Shown: piece by piece, positions 15,378 through 24,700 of the stretch
How the letters are laid out: each line of letters begins with the position of its first letter
How positions within the stretch are numbered: position 1 is the first letter of the stretch
Origin: JBLHHI01 sp047614125
Lineage (GTDB): Bacteria; Bacteroidota; Bacteroidia; NS11-12g; UBA9320
Length of the DNA: 43,866 nt
Reading direction: 5' to 3'
NCBI GenBank assembly: GCA_047614125.1
Contig: JBLHHI010000010.1
Location: 1-43,866 of the forward strand
The notes under the pieces: model-generated
Database searches by the model: none
Seen by the model: only the letters and a program-made list of their open reading frames with translations
Told to the model about the DNA's origin: nothing
Made by a program: the position numbers and the translations under genes

Positions 15378-16145
15378 CTAGTTCTTTAAATATCCAGCCA
15401 CTCCCATGCCAAATAAGGCAAAATCATATTTCACCGGATCAAAGGCATCAAATGATTTCAGCACTTCGGTTAATTCCAACGCCGTTTGCCAATCGGCTTG
15501 CTTTCGATGCGTTAAGCCCAAAACCGATGCTGCTTTTTGAACATGAACGTCGAGCGGGCATACCAGTTGATTCATTTTAATGGCACTCCACAATCCAAAA
15601 TCAACACCATTATTGTCTTTTCGAACCATCCACCTCAAATACATGTTTAGGCGTTTACAAGCCGATTTTTTATAGGGTGTGGCTATGTGCTTTTGTGTTC
15701 TGATTTTTTGGTCTCCAAAAACGCAATTATAAAAATGCTCCAGACCGTGCTGCACAGTTTGGTCGTTTGGATTTATTCCAAATGAAAATGCCCGTTCCAG
15801 AGAATCATACTCTGCATAATGCTTCTTTAAAAAATTAAGGAGAAACCATGCATCTGTGTCGTTAAAGGTGCGATGAACAAAGCCGGATATTCTTTTTAGA
15901 TCTTCATCGTTCGCATTCGTCACAAATTCGAAGGGAGCGTTGTCCATTCGATTTAAAAGATCGGTGCATTTATTAATGATGCTTTTTCTATTTCCCCAAG
16001 CCAAAATTGCCGCAAAGAAGCCCGCAATTTCGATGTCTTGTTTTTTCGAAAAGCGATGCGGTATTTGAATTGGGTCGTTGGCAATAAAGTTTGGTTGGTT
16101 AACCTTTTCCACCCACTCATCCAATAAAGCCTTAATGTCCATCAA
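15378..16145 (-). CDS. TIGR02757 (DUF2400) family protein
   Basis: A 255-residue soluble protein of the TIGR02757/DUF2400 family, common in Bacteroidota. Recognised blocks are IEIAGFFAAILAWGNRKSIINK (family AxxLAYGNR), FVHRTF, then CKRLNMYLRWMVRKDNNGVDFGLW and PLDVHVQKAASVLGL, which recall helix-hairpin-helix DNA glycosylases (LDVHTARVARKLGL). A DNA or nucleic-acid role is often suggested but no function is established to my knowledge. It is the last gene of a three-gene operon, 6 nt after PrsW. Confidence 0.9.
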   Translation of the reverse strand: MMDIKALLDEWVEKVNQPNFIANDPIQIPHRFSKKQDIEIAGFFAAILAWGNRKSIINKCTDLLNRMDNAPFEFVTNANDEDLKRISGFVHRTFNDTDAWFLLNFLKKHYAEYDSLERAFSFGINPNDQTVQHGLEHFYNCVFGDQKIRTQKHIATPYKKSACKRLNMYLRWMVRKDNNGVDFGLWSAIKMNQLVCPLDVHVQKAASVLGLTHRKQADWQTALELTEVLKSFDAFDPVKYDFALFGMGVAGYLKN

Positions 16146-16151
16146 CGATTT

Positions 16152-16832
16152 TTATTCTTTTGGTTTAAATGGTGATTTGTGCTGGTGAATTTTCATGGCT
16201 TTTCTGGATAAAATAATTCCCAAAATCAGCGATAAAACTGCACCAATGAAGCGCAATTCCGGAAACCCATTTTGTAAGATGGAAAAGTCATATAGGCCAT
16301 GAAGCAACGTAGGAATTAACACAGCAAAACCGATGTATCGATTTGAGTCGGAAGGCCAAAACTTAGCCAAGCCCATAAAATATCCCATCACAACTCCAAA
16401 AACTGCATGCGCTGGAACTGCGGTAAACATTCGCATTACGCCAACACTTAGCCCACCATTAAAGGTATAGGCCACGTTTTCGAGGGTGGCAAAGCCCATC
16501 GAAACCATTACCGCATAGGTGATGCCATCAAAAGGTTCGTTAAAAGCCTTTTTGTGGAATAGAAACCGGTATACGAAAAAGAACTTACACGCTTCTTCAA
16601 CCAAGGCTATCCCCGCAAAAGAATACAAGCCAATAATGAAGTTATTGTCAGAGCTTCCAAGCCCCAGCTTATCCACCAACCATTCTAATAATATGGCCGG
16701 AATGGTAGCCGCAATACCCAAAAGGAAACTTAAAAAGAGTAGGTGAAGGGGTTCTTTTTCGAACTTATCTTTCCAATAAATGTAGATGGCTATGGCAAGA
16801 CCAGGAGCTATGGAGAGGGCAAGTAAATACAT
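16152..16832 (-). CDS. PrsW-family intramembrane metalloprotease
   Basis: A 226-residue protein with about seven membrane segments. The catalytic motifs of the PrsW/CAAX-protease-related family are present: the Glu-Glu pair Glu79/Glu80 in LVEEACKFF, GFATLEN (Glu118), HAVFGVVMGYFMG (His142) and LLHGLYDF (His178). In Bacillus, PrsW makes the first cut in the anti-sigma factor RsiW; here the substrate is unknown. Bacteroidota homologues are usually called PrsW on similarity alone. It starts 1 nt after the cystathionine gamma-synthase stop, so expression is linked. Confidence 0.9.
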   Translation of the reverse strand: MYLLALSIAPGLAIAIYIYWKDKFEKEPLHLLFLSFLLGIAATIPAILLEWLVDKLGLGSSDNNFIIGLYSFAGIALVEEACKFFFVYRFLFHKKAFNEPFDGITYAVMVSMGFATLENVAYTFNGGLSVGVMRMFTAVPAHAVFGVVMGYFMGLAKFWPSDSNRYIGFAVLIPTLLHGLYDFSILQNGFPELRFIGAVLSLILGIILSRKAMKIHQHKSPFKPKE

Positions 16833-16833
16833 C

Positions 16834-17973
16834 TTATCCGATTGCTTGAGCTAAATCCGCAATGAGGTCGTCAACGTCTTCAATACCAACGCTTAACCTA
16901 ATCAAGCCATCGCTTAAGCCTGTTTTTTCTCGCTCTTCTTTTGGTATCGATGCATGGGTCATGCTGGCAGGATGACCGCAAAGGGATTCAACACCTCCCA
17001 GGGATTCTGCTAAAGCGAACAATCGAGTTTTACTGATAACTGCATGTGCATCCGCTTGGCTTTTTTCTTTGAGCTCAAACGACATCATTCCGCCAAAATT
17101 GAGCATTTGCTTTTTAGCAATTTCATGATTGGGATGGCTTTCTAGACCAGGCCAATAAACCTTTGCCACCTTTGGATGAGCCAATAAATACCTCGCAATC
17201 TTCTCGCCATTCTCGCAATGGCGTTGCATGCGTACGTGCAAGGTTTTAATGCCCCTCAAAACCAAAAAACAGTCTTGCGGTCCGGGTGTAGCACCACAGC
17301 TGTTTTGGATAAACTTCAAACGGTCGTGCAGCGCATCATTATTGCAAATCAATACGCCCATTACCACATCCGAATGACCATTAATGTATTTTGTAGCAGA
17401 GTGCATTACTAGGTCGGCGCCCAAATCCATAGGCGTTTGAAGATATGGAGTTGCGAAGGTGTTATCAACGCACAGTACGGTGGAATGTTTTTTTGCAATT
17501 GCCGCAACTCCCTCAATATCAACAATTTTCAGAAGAGGGTTGGTTGGAGTTTCCACCCAAATCATCTTTGTATTTTCATTTAATGCGGATTCTATATTCG
17601 ACAAAGAGCTCATGTCTACGAAGTGAAATTTGATTCCATAAGCGGCAAAGATCTTCGTAAAAATTCGATAGGTACCCCCATATAAATCGTTCGAGGCAAT
17701 GACCTCATCATTTGGTTTTAATAATTTAACCACGGCATCAATGGCCGCCATCCCGCTCGAAAAACACAAGCCGTGCTTCCCGTTTTCAAGGGCGGCCATA
17801 TTATCTTGTAATTGGGTTCGGGTTGGATTGTGCGTTCTACTGTATTCATAGCCCTTATGGTTGCCTGGGCTGGATTGAACGTAGGTAGAGGTTTGGTAGA
17901 TCGGAGTCATTATGGCTCCAGTGGTTGGATCTGGATGAACCCCAGCGTGTATCGTTTTAGTGTTAAATTTCAT
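16834..17973 (-). CDS. Cystathionine gamma-synthase / PLP-dependent trans-sulfuration enzyme
   Basis: A 379-residue Cys/Met metabolism PLP enzyme. The PLP lysine is Lys195 in HSATKYINGHSDVVMG; Tyr43 and Arg46 (YEYSRTHNPT), the YGGTYR block (Tyr98 region) and FSSGMAAI are all present, as is SLGGVESLCGHPASMTH near the end. Family members make cystathionine from an activated homoserine and cysteine, or cleave it; sequence alone does not separate MetB from MetC or lyase types, though the 'TPIYQTSTYVQ...G.YEYSR' start is common in Bacteroidota enzymes called cystathionine gamma-synthase. First gene of the operon with PrsW and DUF2400; no link with them is evident. Confidence 0.9.
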   Translation of the reverse strand: MKFNTKTIHAGVHPDPTTGAIMTPIYQTSTYVQSSPGNHKGYEYSRTHNPTRTQLQDNMAALENGKHGLCFSSGMAAIDAVVKLLKPNDEVIASNDLYGGTYRIFTKIFAAYGIKFHFVDMSSLSNIESALNENTKMIWVETPTNPLLKIVDIEGVAAIAKKHSTVLCVDNTFATPYLQTPMDLGADLVMHSATKYINGHSDVVMGVLICNNDALHDRLKFIQNSCGATPGPQDCFLVLRGIKTLHVRMQRHCENGEKIARYLLAHPKVAKVYWPGLESHPNHEIAKKQMLNFGGMMSFELKEKSQADAHAVISKTRLFALAESLGGVESLCGHPASMTHASIPKEEREKTGLSDGLIRLSVGIEDVDDLIADLAQAIG

Positions 17974-18133
17974 GTAAAAATACTACGACGCAAAGCAAAA
18001 CAAAATTTGCCACATAAACCCACTTTAAGGTAGGTCATTCTGGTTGGGTTTCTCTAGCTGTAGCACTTTTTAAGGGGAGGCTTTTTAAGTGCTGGTTAAA
18101 TCAAAACTCAACTACAATAGTGTAATTCAACAT

Positions 18134-20623
18134 CTAAAAAGTCCACTTTCTTGAATAAGCATTGTAAAAATCGATTCCAAATTTAAAACCATGACTTAAA
18201 CCATCCTGCGAATTGGCGGCACTTACATAATAGGCACCAAAACGAAAGAGTTGCTTCCACAACTTAAACGGTCGCTCCAGTCCTGCATAAAATTCGATGT
18301 GTTGCATGTTCAACTCTTCTAAATACAGTGCACTTGTTCCACCGGATAATTGAAGACTTATGCGATTCAAAAAGCGAACTTTACCCAAAATTGCTCCATT
18401 GAAATGATGTACAAAATGCGCTTGGGCGTAGGTTTTAGACGTGCGCAAACTAATGGGTCCGATGAGTTGTAAGGTACGTAATGGGTTGGAAAAGAAGTAC
18501 TTATCAGATCCGCGGAAATATTTTAAATTCGACAAGCGAACATCTGCATCATTAAAAAACCGACCGGCCAAAAAGGCCATTCGAGAGGTACCCAACTTAC
18601 TAAACTTAAAATCGTAGTTTGAACTAACTTCCAGTTTGTCGTAATTAACATCACTGCTCAAAATCGTTGATATGCCCTTCGAATAATTAATGTTTAGCAC
18701 CGGAAAATCGGAACCAAGAATTACTTTTTTGTTTGGCCGAATTTCGTATTTCTGACGAAAGGTAATTATGGAATTTACTTCTAATACAAGTTCCTGAAAC
18801 GGGTTAAAATCTTCGGGAGTATTAAAATTAGGAAAGCGCTCCCAAAATCCTTCCAACGTTTTACCTTTATATGGATCGTATTGGCTGTAATCCAATTTAA
18901 TGGAAGACCAAAAGCCATTCCACCATTCTTCTTCATATCCAATACCATAGCCCTTATTCTCTACATAATTGGATGGACTAAAGGTTCCTTGAATGGAATT
19001 ATTTACGTTTAACATGGTGTATACCGTGCTATATTCCAAACGTAAACGTTTGAATTTCTTGGGATTATACAAATATCGTAAATTAACCTTGCCTCGTATG
19101 TTTTCATTGAGCAAACCATAACTAACGTGCCCGCTTACCTCTAGTTCTTTAGCAGACTCTTTAAATTCCTTTGTAACGGAACCTCCCAGCTTATGCCGAT
19201 ATCCATCCACGGTGTTGATGCTAATTTGTGCAATCAACGGGGTGATTTGCCAATCAATTCCTTTAGTTCGGTTGCGATGTTGAATGCCATAAATTATAAA
19301 ACTCATAAACCGCAAGTGGTTGTAGATAGAATCTTGCTCCTGTAAATATTCGGGACTTTCCAACTCGGTTCGAATGCTGTCTTGCACTCGAATGAACTTA
19401 TTTTCTTCGGCCTTAAGGGTTATCGGCCGAACTTGTTTCCAATAATCAGAATTTTTCAAGTAACTGTCGTCTTGGTAAATAAGCGTACCACGACGCATAA
19501 ATTTAGCATCGATCTCCACATTTGTTTTATAGTTGGAGTATTGCACAATGGTGTGGCCAAAATTTTTCTTTTTGCCCGTGCTGTTTCCGTAATAGAACTC
19601 TTGACGCTGAATCATTGGAATGCTGTCGGAAGAATAGGCATAGTTTTGAATGACCGAAAACTCTTTAAAATAAGAAAGCGAACCAGCGTTTAATTTAAGA
19701 TCTACGGCGTTGATAGTGAACGATTTATCATTGATGTAGATGACACCGCTAAACAAAGAACTTCCTTCAAATTTTGGATTTATTTCGATTTTATAGATAA
19801 AGCTTCCTCCTTCCCAAAAAGATTCCAATAAACGAAAGCGGTAAACAGAGAGCGCAGAATTGGCAATGGGAGAAGTGTAGCGAATGTCGCTCAGCAGGGG
19901 TAAATCTAAGAGATTGTTGTAGAAATCCCAATGTCCGTCTCGAATTTGAGTGAAATAAAGATCGGGGTTGATCACTTCATAACTTTGTGTTCCGGGCGAC
20001 GATCCTGCTTCAATTCGAACAGAAGTGGTTTGATTCGACTTTTTTGACAAGTCGCGGTACCCGGTTTTGACTTCCTTAAATTGGTTATTTGCAACAAAGT
20101 ACACCTTGGAATACGACTCTATGAAGTTGATTTTTTCGCGCGTAAGCCCACTGTTGTTGGAATCTATTGCCGACTGGCGCTCATATTCGAGCGAAGCTTT
20201 TAAGTACATCTCACACTCGAAAGAATTCATTTTATTTTGCGTTGTATTCCTACGTTCCATCGCCGCTCGAATGATGCGATAAGCTGGATCTTCCCGATCG
20301 GCGTCGATTACTACTGCATTCAATTCCACCGATGATTCTTTAAGAACAATGTTTACGGTCACGTCTTTTGTGACTTCGAGTTCTCGAATTACTTTTTCGT
20401 AGCCAACCATCTCATAAACAAGTACTTGATTGCCCAATTCGAGTTCGATGTAGTATTGACCTTTTGCGTTGGTTATTACCCCATACGTGGTTCCCTTAAC
20501 ATATACGCCAACATGAGATAAGGGCCCATGGTCATCAGTAACAACGCCCTTAATTTGAAAGGCAAACACATGTATTTGACAAAAAGTAAGAAAAAGCAAA
20601 AAAGTGAGTACTCGTTTATTCAT
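18134..20623 (-). CDS. DUF5686 protein with N-terminal carboxypeptidase-regulatory-like domain
   Basis: An 829-residue outer-membrane protein. A signal peptide (about 1-21) precedes a CarboxypepD_reg-like domain (about 24-105) with FQIKGVVTDDHGPLSHVGVYVKG, shared with TonB-dependent receptors, and then the DUF5686 region, which ends as a beta barrel finishing in KWTF. Blocks such as AYRIIRAAMERRNTTQNKM, NPKFEGSSLFSGVIYI and LYRYNPK-like strands are typical of DUF5686. No TonB box or plug domain is seen, so it is not a TonB-dependent receptor. Function unknown; family members are thought to be surface proteins. Monocistronic. A 7-bp stem at 18062-18093 (AGCACTT/AAGTGCT) downstream lacks a clear T-run. 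Confidence 0.9.
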   Translation of the reverse strand: MNKRVLTFLLFLTFCQIHVFAFQIKGVVTDDHGPLSHVGVYVKGTTYGVITNAKGQYYIELELGNQVLVYEMVGYEKVIRELEVTKDVTVNIVLKESSVELNAVVIDADREDPAYRIIRAAMERRNTTQNKMNSFECEMYLKASLEYERQSAIDSNNSGLTREKINFIESYSKVYFVANNQFKEVKTGYRDLSKKSNQTTSVRIEAGSSPGTQSYEVINPDLYFTQIRDGHWDFYNNLLDLPLLSDIRYTSPIANSALSVYRFRLLESFWEGGSFIYKIEINPKFEGSSLFSGVIYINDKSFTINAVDLKLNAGSLSYFKEFSVIQNYAYSSDSIPMIQRQEFYYGNSTGKKKNFGHTIVQYSNYKTNVEIDAKFMRRGTLIYQDDSYLKNSDYWKQVRPITLKAEENKFIRVQDSIRTELESPEYLQEQDSIYNHLRFMSFIIYGIQHRNRTKGIDWQITPLIAQISINTVDGYRHKLGGSVTKEFKESAKELEVSGHVSYGLLNENIRGKVNLRYLYNPKKFKRLRLEYSTVYTMLNVNNSIQGTFSPSNYVENKGYGIGYEEEWWNGFWSSIKLDYSQYDPYKGKTLEGFWERFPNFNTPEDFNPFQELVLEVNSIITFRQKYEIRPNKKVILGSDFPVLNINYSKGISTILSSDVNYDKLEVSSNYDFKFSKLGTSRMAFLAGRFFNDADVRLSNLKYFRGSDKYFFSNPLRTLQLIGPISLRTSKTYAQAHFVHHFNGAILGKVRFLNRISLQLSGGTSALYLEELNMQHIEFYAGLERPFKLWKQLFRFGAYYVSAANSQDGLSHGFKFGIDFYNAYSRKWTF

Positions 20624-20729
20624 ACCGTTTTAGTTTTGTGATGATACGAATTGGAGATAGGTTTGGAAGTATCAGCGGCCGTTCTTTCGACTAAAAATAA
20701 ACAATTATCCACCAAGTAAAGATCCTCTT

Positions 20730-21051
20730 AACCTGATTTCGATTCATATTTTGAATTCAGAGCGCTTGTGGACCGTGAGTCTCGAGTAAAAATTTAGAAG
20801 ACAGGGCGGGCCCTTTCGAGTAATTTTTACGACAAAAGCTCTCTTTTCACAAGTGAAATACGAGCTTTTGTATTAGCCTGAATTTCTAATTTGAATCTTG
20901 CTTGATTAAGAAAGAGAAAGTCCGAATCAGGTTATAAGGCTTTATCCTTTGAGTTCCAATGGTTCACTTCCTCTTTCTCTCATCCTGTTTTCGACTCACT
21001 ACTTGGCATCCATCCAAATCTGAATTTTAAAAGATTAATAGAACTCAGGTT
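20730..21051 (-). mobile_element. MITE-like element, copy 2 (complete, inverted)
   Basis: This 322-bp element is bounded by AACCTGA (20730-20736) and TCAGGTT (21045-21051), and flanked by the duplication CTT (20727-20729 and 21052-21054). The ends are imperfect inverted repeats of about 32 bp. The conserved hairpin arms are at 20786-20794 and 20822-20830, around a GGGCGGGCCC core. The middle differs from copy 3 and contains its own inverted pair, AGAAAGAGAAAGT (20909-20921) and ACTTCCTCTTTCT (20966-20978), with one mismatch. It entered at the stop codon of the LolD-type gene: the TAA at 21053-21055 overlaps the duplication, so that protein is unchanged. No ORF of its own is intact. Confidence 0.88.
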
Positions 21052-21052
21052 C

Positions 21053-21703
21053 TTAGATCAGCTGTCCATCCTTTATCAAAATCTTACGATCAGCGCGATT
21101 GGCAAGTTCTTCGTTGTGCGTTACAATTACGAAGCTCTGATTAAAGGAATCGCGAAGATTGAAAAACAAGTTGTGCAATTCCGCAGCATTTTCGGTATCT
21201 AAATTTCCAGAGGGCTCATCGGCCATTACAACCATGGGTTTATTCATCAATGCTCTGGCCACAGCAACGCGCTGTTGTTCTCCGCCGGAAAGGGCTGAAG
21301 GCTTGTGTTCAAAGCGATGTGAAAGCTTCAAATAATCCAACAACTCTTTTGCTCTTTTTTCCGTGGCAGATCGATTACTGCCATTTATGAAAGCGGGTAT
21401 GCACACATTTTCGATTGCCGTAAACTCTGGCAAGAGGTGATGAAACTGAAAGATGAAACCAATGTTCTGATTCCTAAAAGCCGCAAGCTTGGCAGGGGAG
21501 AGGTTGTCTACCCGTTCGTTGTTGTACAAAATGGTTCCTTCATCCGGCTTTTCCAGCGTTCCCATGATCTGGAGCAGGGTAGTTTTACCCGCACCAGAAG
21601 CTCCAACAATGCTCACGATTTCTCCTTTGGCAACGCTTAGATTAATTCCCTTAAGAACCTCAACTTGCCCGAATTTTTTGTGAATGTTTTGAACTTCTAA
21701 CAT
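21053..21703 (-). CDS. LolD-type ABC transporter ATP-binding protein
   Basis: A 216-residue ABC ATPase of the LolD/FtsE-like group. Walker A is GASGAGKTT (34-42), the signature is LSGGEQQRVAVARAL, Walker B VVMADEPSGNLD, and the switch His is in VTHNEELANRADR. The block GFIFQFHHLLPEFTAIENV with FQFHHLLPE is characteristic of LolD, which energises lipoprotein release from the inner membrane by LolCE. No lolC/E gene is adjacent; in Bacteroidota these are usually unlinked. It lies 6 nt downstream of the M1 peptidase gene. The element copy 2 begins immediately after its stop codon. Confidence 0.92.
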   Translation of the reverse strand: MLEVQNIHKKFGQVEVLKGINLSVAKGEIVSIVGASGAGKTTLLQIMGTLEKPDEGTILYNNERVDNLSPAKLAAFRNQNIGFIFQFHHLLPEFTAIENVCIPAFINGSNRSATEKRAKELLDYLKLSHRFEHKPSALSGGEQQRVAVARALMNKPMVVMADEPSGNLDTENAAELHNLFFNLRDSFNQSFVIVTHNEELANRADRKILIKDGQLI

Positions 21704-21709
21704 ATGGGT

Positions 21710-24700
21710 CTAAAAAGCACGATTAATTCCAACAACGTAGCGCATTGCCAAGTAGTTTTCTTGATCTTCTGGAATTCTGTTTAGGAAAAATGGAAGGTCA
21801 AGTCGCAGGTTTAAAGGTTTAGTGGATGAAAACTTGTTAAAACGAATGCTCAGTAAAAACCCAAGTCCAGCATCAACTCGTAATCCTGAATTGTGATCCC
21901 GATCCATGGCAAGCACCCCAGCATCTGCAAAAAGGTAGGGTGTAAGTCCCAACGTGTTTTTCGATATTTTAGAGATGAATGGGTTTATCAAATATCCAAA
22001 TTCTAACTCTGCATTAATCGATGCCCCGTAATTGCCGGCAAAGGCAAAAAATGAATCCTTTTCGTTCGTATTGGTGATTGCCGTACCAGCATACCCTCGG
22101 ATGTTTAATCCTCCACCTTGTTGTATGTAATCACCTTCTTTGTTAAATCCAACCTGATGAACGGAAAGCCATCCCAACGATCGTGTATATCGATTGTCCA
22201 TCATTTCTGATGTATTGGCACCCATGAGCAAGAGCTTGCTTTCTGGGGCAATGTTCGAACCGCTTATGGCTTGTGCAAAGAGTCGAGTTTTTAAAACCAT
22301 TTTCTTTATTGGCCGATGTGTAATCAGCGAGGCTTTGGCCGTACCATAGCTGTAATCTGAATATAGACTGGTGGCCCGTATTCCCGTACTCAAAACACTC
22401 GTAGTATTCATTCCTTTAAAACTGCGTTCATAGCTTAAGCCCATCCAATTATCAAAACCCGAATTGGTAAAGACCCGATACAACGGATAATCTTTGTTGT
22501 AACGTTTGTTGCTGCCCAAGTCCATAACGTACCTTCCCTTGGCCGTTTCGCGTGTTAGAGCCACTTGATGATAGCCATAGCCATCGATGTGGCGACTGTT
22601 CGCATTAAAAATAACAGACGGGTTGATTCGTGTCTGATATGTGGCCAAGTAACTCATTAAATCGCGATTATCGACTACACTTTCCTGAGTTCCTGAAAAT
22701 TCAATTCCTGTATTGTACCAAACACCTGCCTCAAAATTGTGCTTAGATTGAAAGTAGGTGCCTTTGGCATGTAGGCCAACTTTTATTCCATCCACGGCAT
22801 TGTACCATACATCAGGTCGAAGTCCCAATTGGTATTTACGAAAGCTGTTGGATGGGTTTTGAAGCTTATCTAGATAAACGTGTGTCTTACTGTTTAAGCT
22901 GTTGTTTAACCGATTTACATCGGCAAGTCTTCCACTGGGGTCAATGATTACATTCTTTATTCCAGAAGGTATTTCTACATTTAAGGTGTACGTTGGATTA
23001 ATTAATTCCCAACCCGTCCATTTAGGGGCTACTCGGGCATTGGTTTCTTTAACAAAATAGGTGTTTGGAATGTGATAATCCCAGTTCACACCGTTTTTGT
23101 CAACCACTCGAACATCGAGCGGCATGGATGCTCCAAGTCGTTTGAAATCAATTTGATAACTTTTATCCTTACGTTTCTTAATGCCGGTTACCTTATAGTC
23201 GATCGTGTTTTTGCTTTCAATCCAATGATCAAAATACCAGTTTAAATCTACCTTGGTATATTGAATGATTGAAGTGCGAAAATCTTCCCAGTATGGATGG
23301 CACATCTTCCATTCGTTAAAGTAGTTTTGAATGGCTTTTAAGAACAATTCATCTCCTAAAACATACTGCAAATTGTAGAGCATGGTAGCTGTTTTGTAAT
23401 AAACTTGACCGTAGCCACCACCATGGCGCTCGGCCGAGTTGAAATGATCGGAATGGATGTTGAGTTGGGCGGTGTTTAGGTTTACTGCATGGTTCATATA
23501 CCCGTAGTAAACGGTGCCATCATCCACCGAATTAGGGGTTTCTTTTACGCCCATCACTTGTTTAAGCGACCATGCGGTTAAAAACTGTGTAAAGCCTTCA
23601 TCCATCGACGCTCGGTACGTTTCGTTGTTTCCAACCATGCCGAAAAACCAATTATGGCCCACTTCATGCGCAATTACGTATCGATGTCCAGGCCAGTTGC
23701 CGCCGTTTAACGTTAACATGGGATATTCCATTCCATCTCGTGCATCGGCCGCAATCATTTTTGGGTAGGCAAACATGCCAATGTCTTCCGAATAAATTCG
23801 AACCACCTCGGCCACAAACTTTGCGGTAGGTTGCCATCGATGGGCATTTTCTTCTTGCGCTAAGGCAATGCACTTTATTCCATTCCAAACTACCTCACCA
23901 ATGCGATAACTTGGATCGGCGGTAAATGCAAAATCATGAACGTTTATGGCGGTAAAGCGCCATTTCTTAAAGCTTCCATCAGCCACTACGGGTGTGGTTG
24001 GTTCCGATCGAGTGGTTTTATAGTTGGATATGTCCAGGCGTTCTCGCAAATCGCCCGGATACATTTCACCAGGATTTTGTAATTCTCCGGTTGCCTCCAC
24101 TACAAAGTGATTCGGAAAAGAAAGACTAATTTCAAATACGCCGTAATCGCCGTAAAATTCTTTGCCCAAGTGTTGGTCGGTTGTCCAACCAAATTTTCGG
24201 TCGTACACGCTAACTCGCGGGTACCAATGCACACCATCGAGGTGCAAAAACTGTTTATCATCCGCTCCGCCGTGGCGAAACGATTTCATTCTTCTTCGAA
24301 TGTTTCCGCCGTCGTCTTTATCCCAAAAGGTTACGAAATCTATGGAAATTTTGACCCCACTGTTTGGTAATACCGGTTGATCTAAATCAATCCACATTAG
24401 GGTATTGTCTATGGTAAAGTTGCCGGTTACACCATTCACTTTCAGCGACTTAATGGATGTGCCTTCCCCTTTTAGTTCATACACACCAAAGGTGCTTTTC
24501 ACCTTGTCTTGTGTTCGCATGTTGTGCAAATACGAGTTGGGGGTAAATGCATTTTGATAGAGATGGAAATAGATTTTGGTGAGCGTGTCGGGCGAATTAT
24601 TCCAATAAACCAGTTCTTCGGTGGCGGTAATGGTTTCTTCGTTCTCGTCAATCTTGGCATCAATTTTATAATGCACATCTTGTTGCCAATATGCGGCATT

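Noticed and set aside
15314..15580. An 88-codon plus-strand ORF as a real gene.
   Set aside because: Most of it is antisense to the well-supported DUF2400 gene; only its first 22 codons lie in free sequence.
18062..18093. A terminator for the DUF5686 gene (AGCACTT/AAGTGCT stem).
   Set aside because: Loop is long, stem is only 7 bp and no T-run follows on the minus strand.
20730..21051. CRISPR-like or tandem repeat array.
   Set aside because: Only single copies separated by 14-21 kb; there is no spacer-repeat periodicity.
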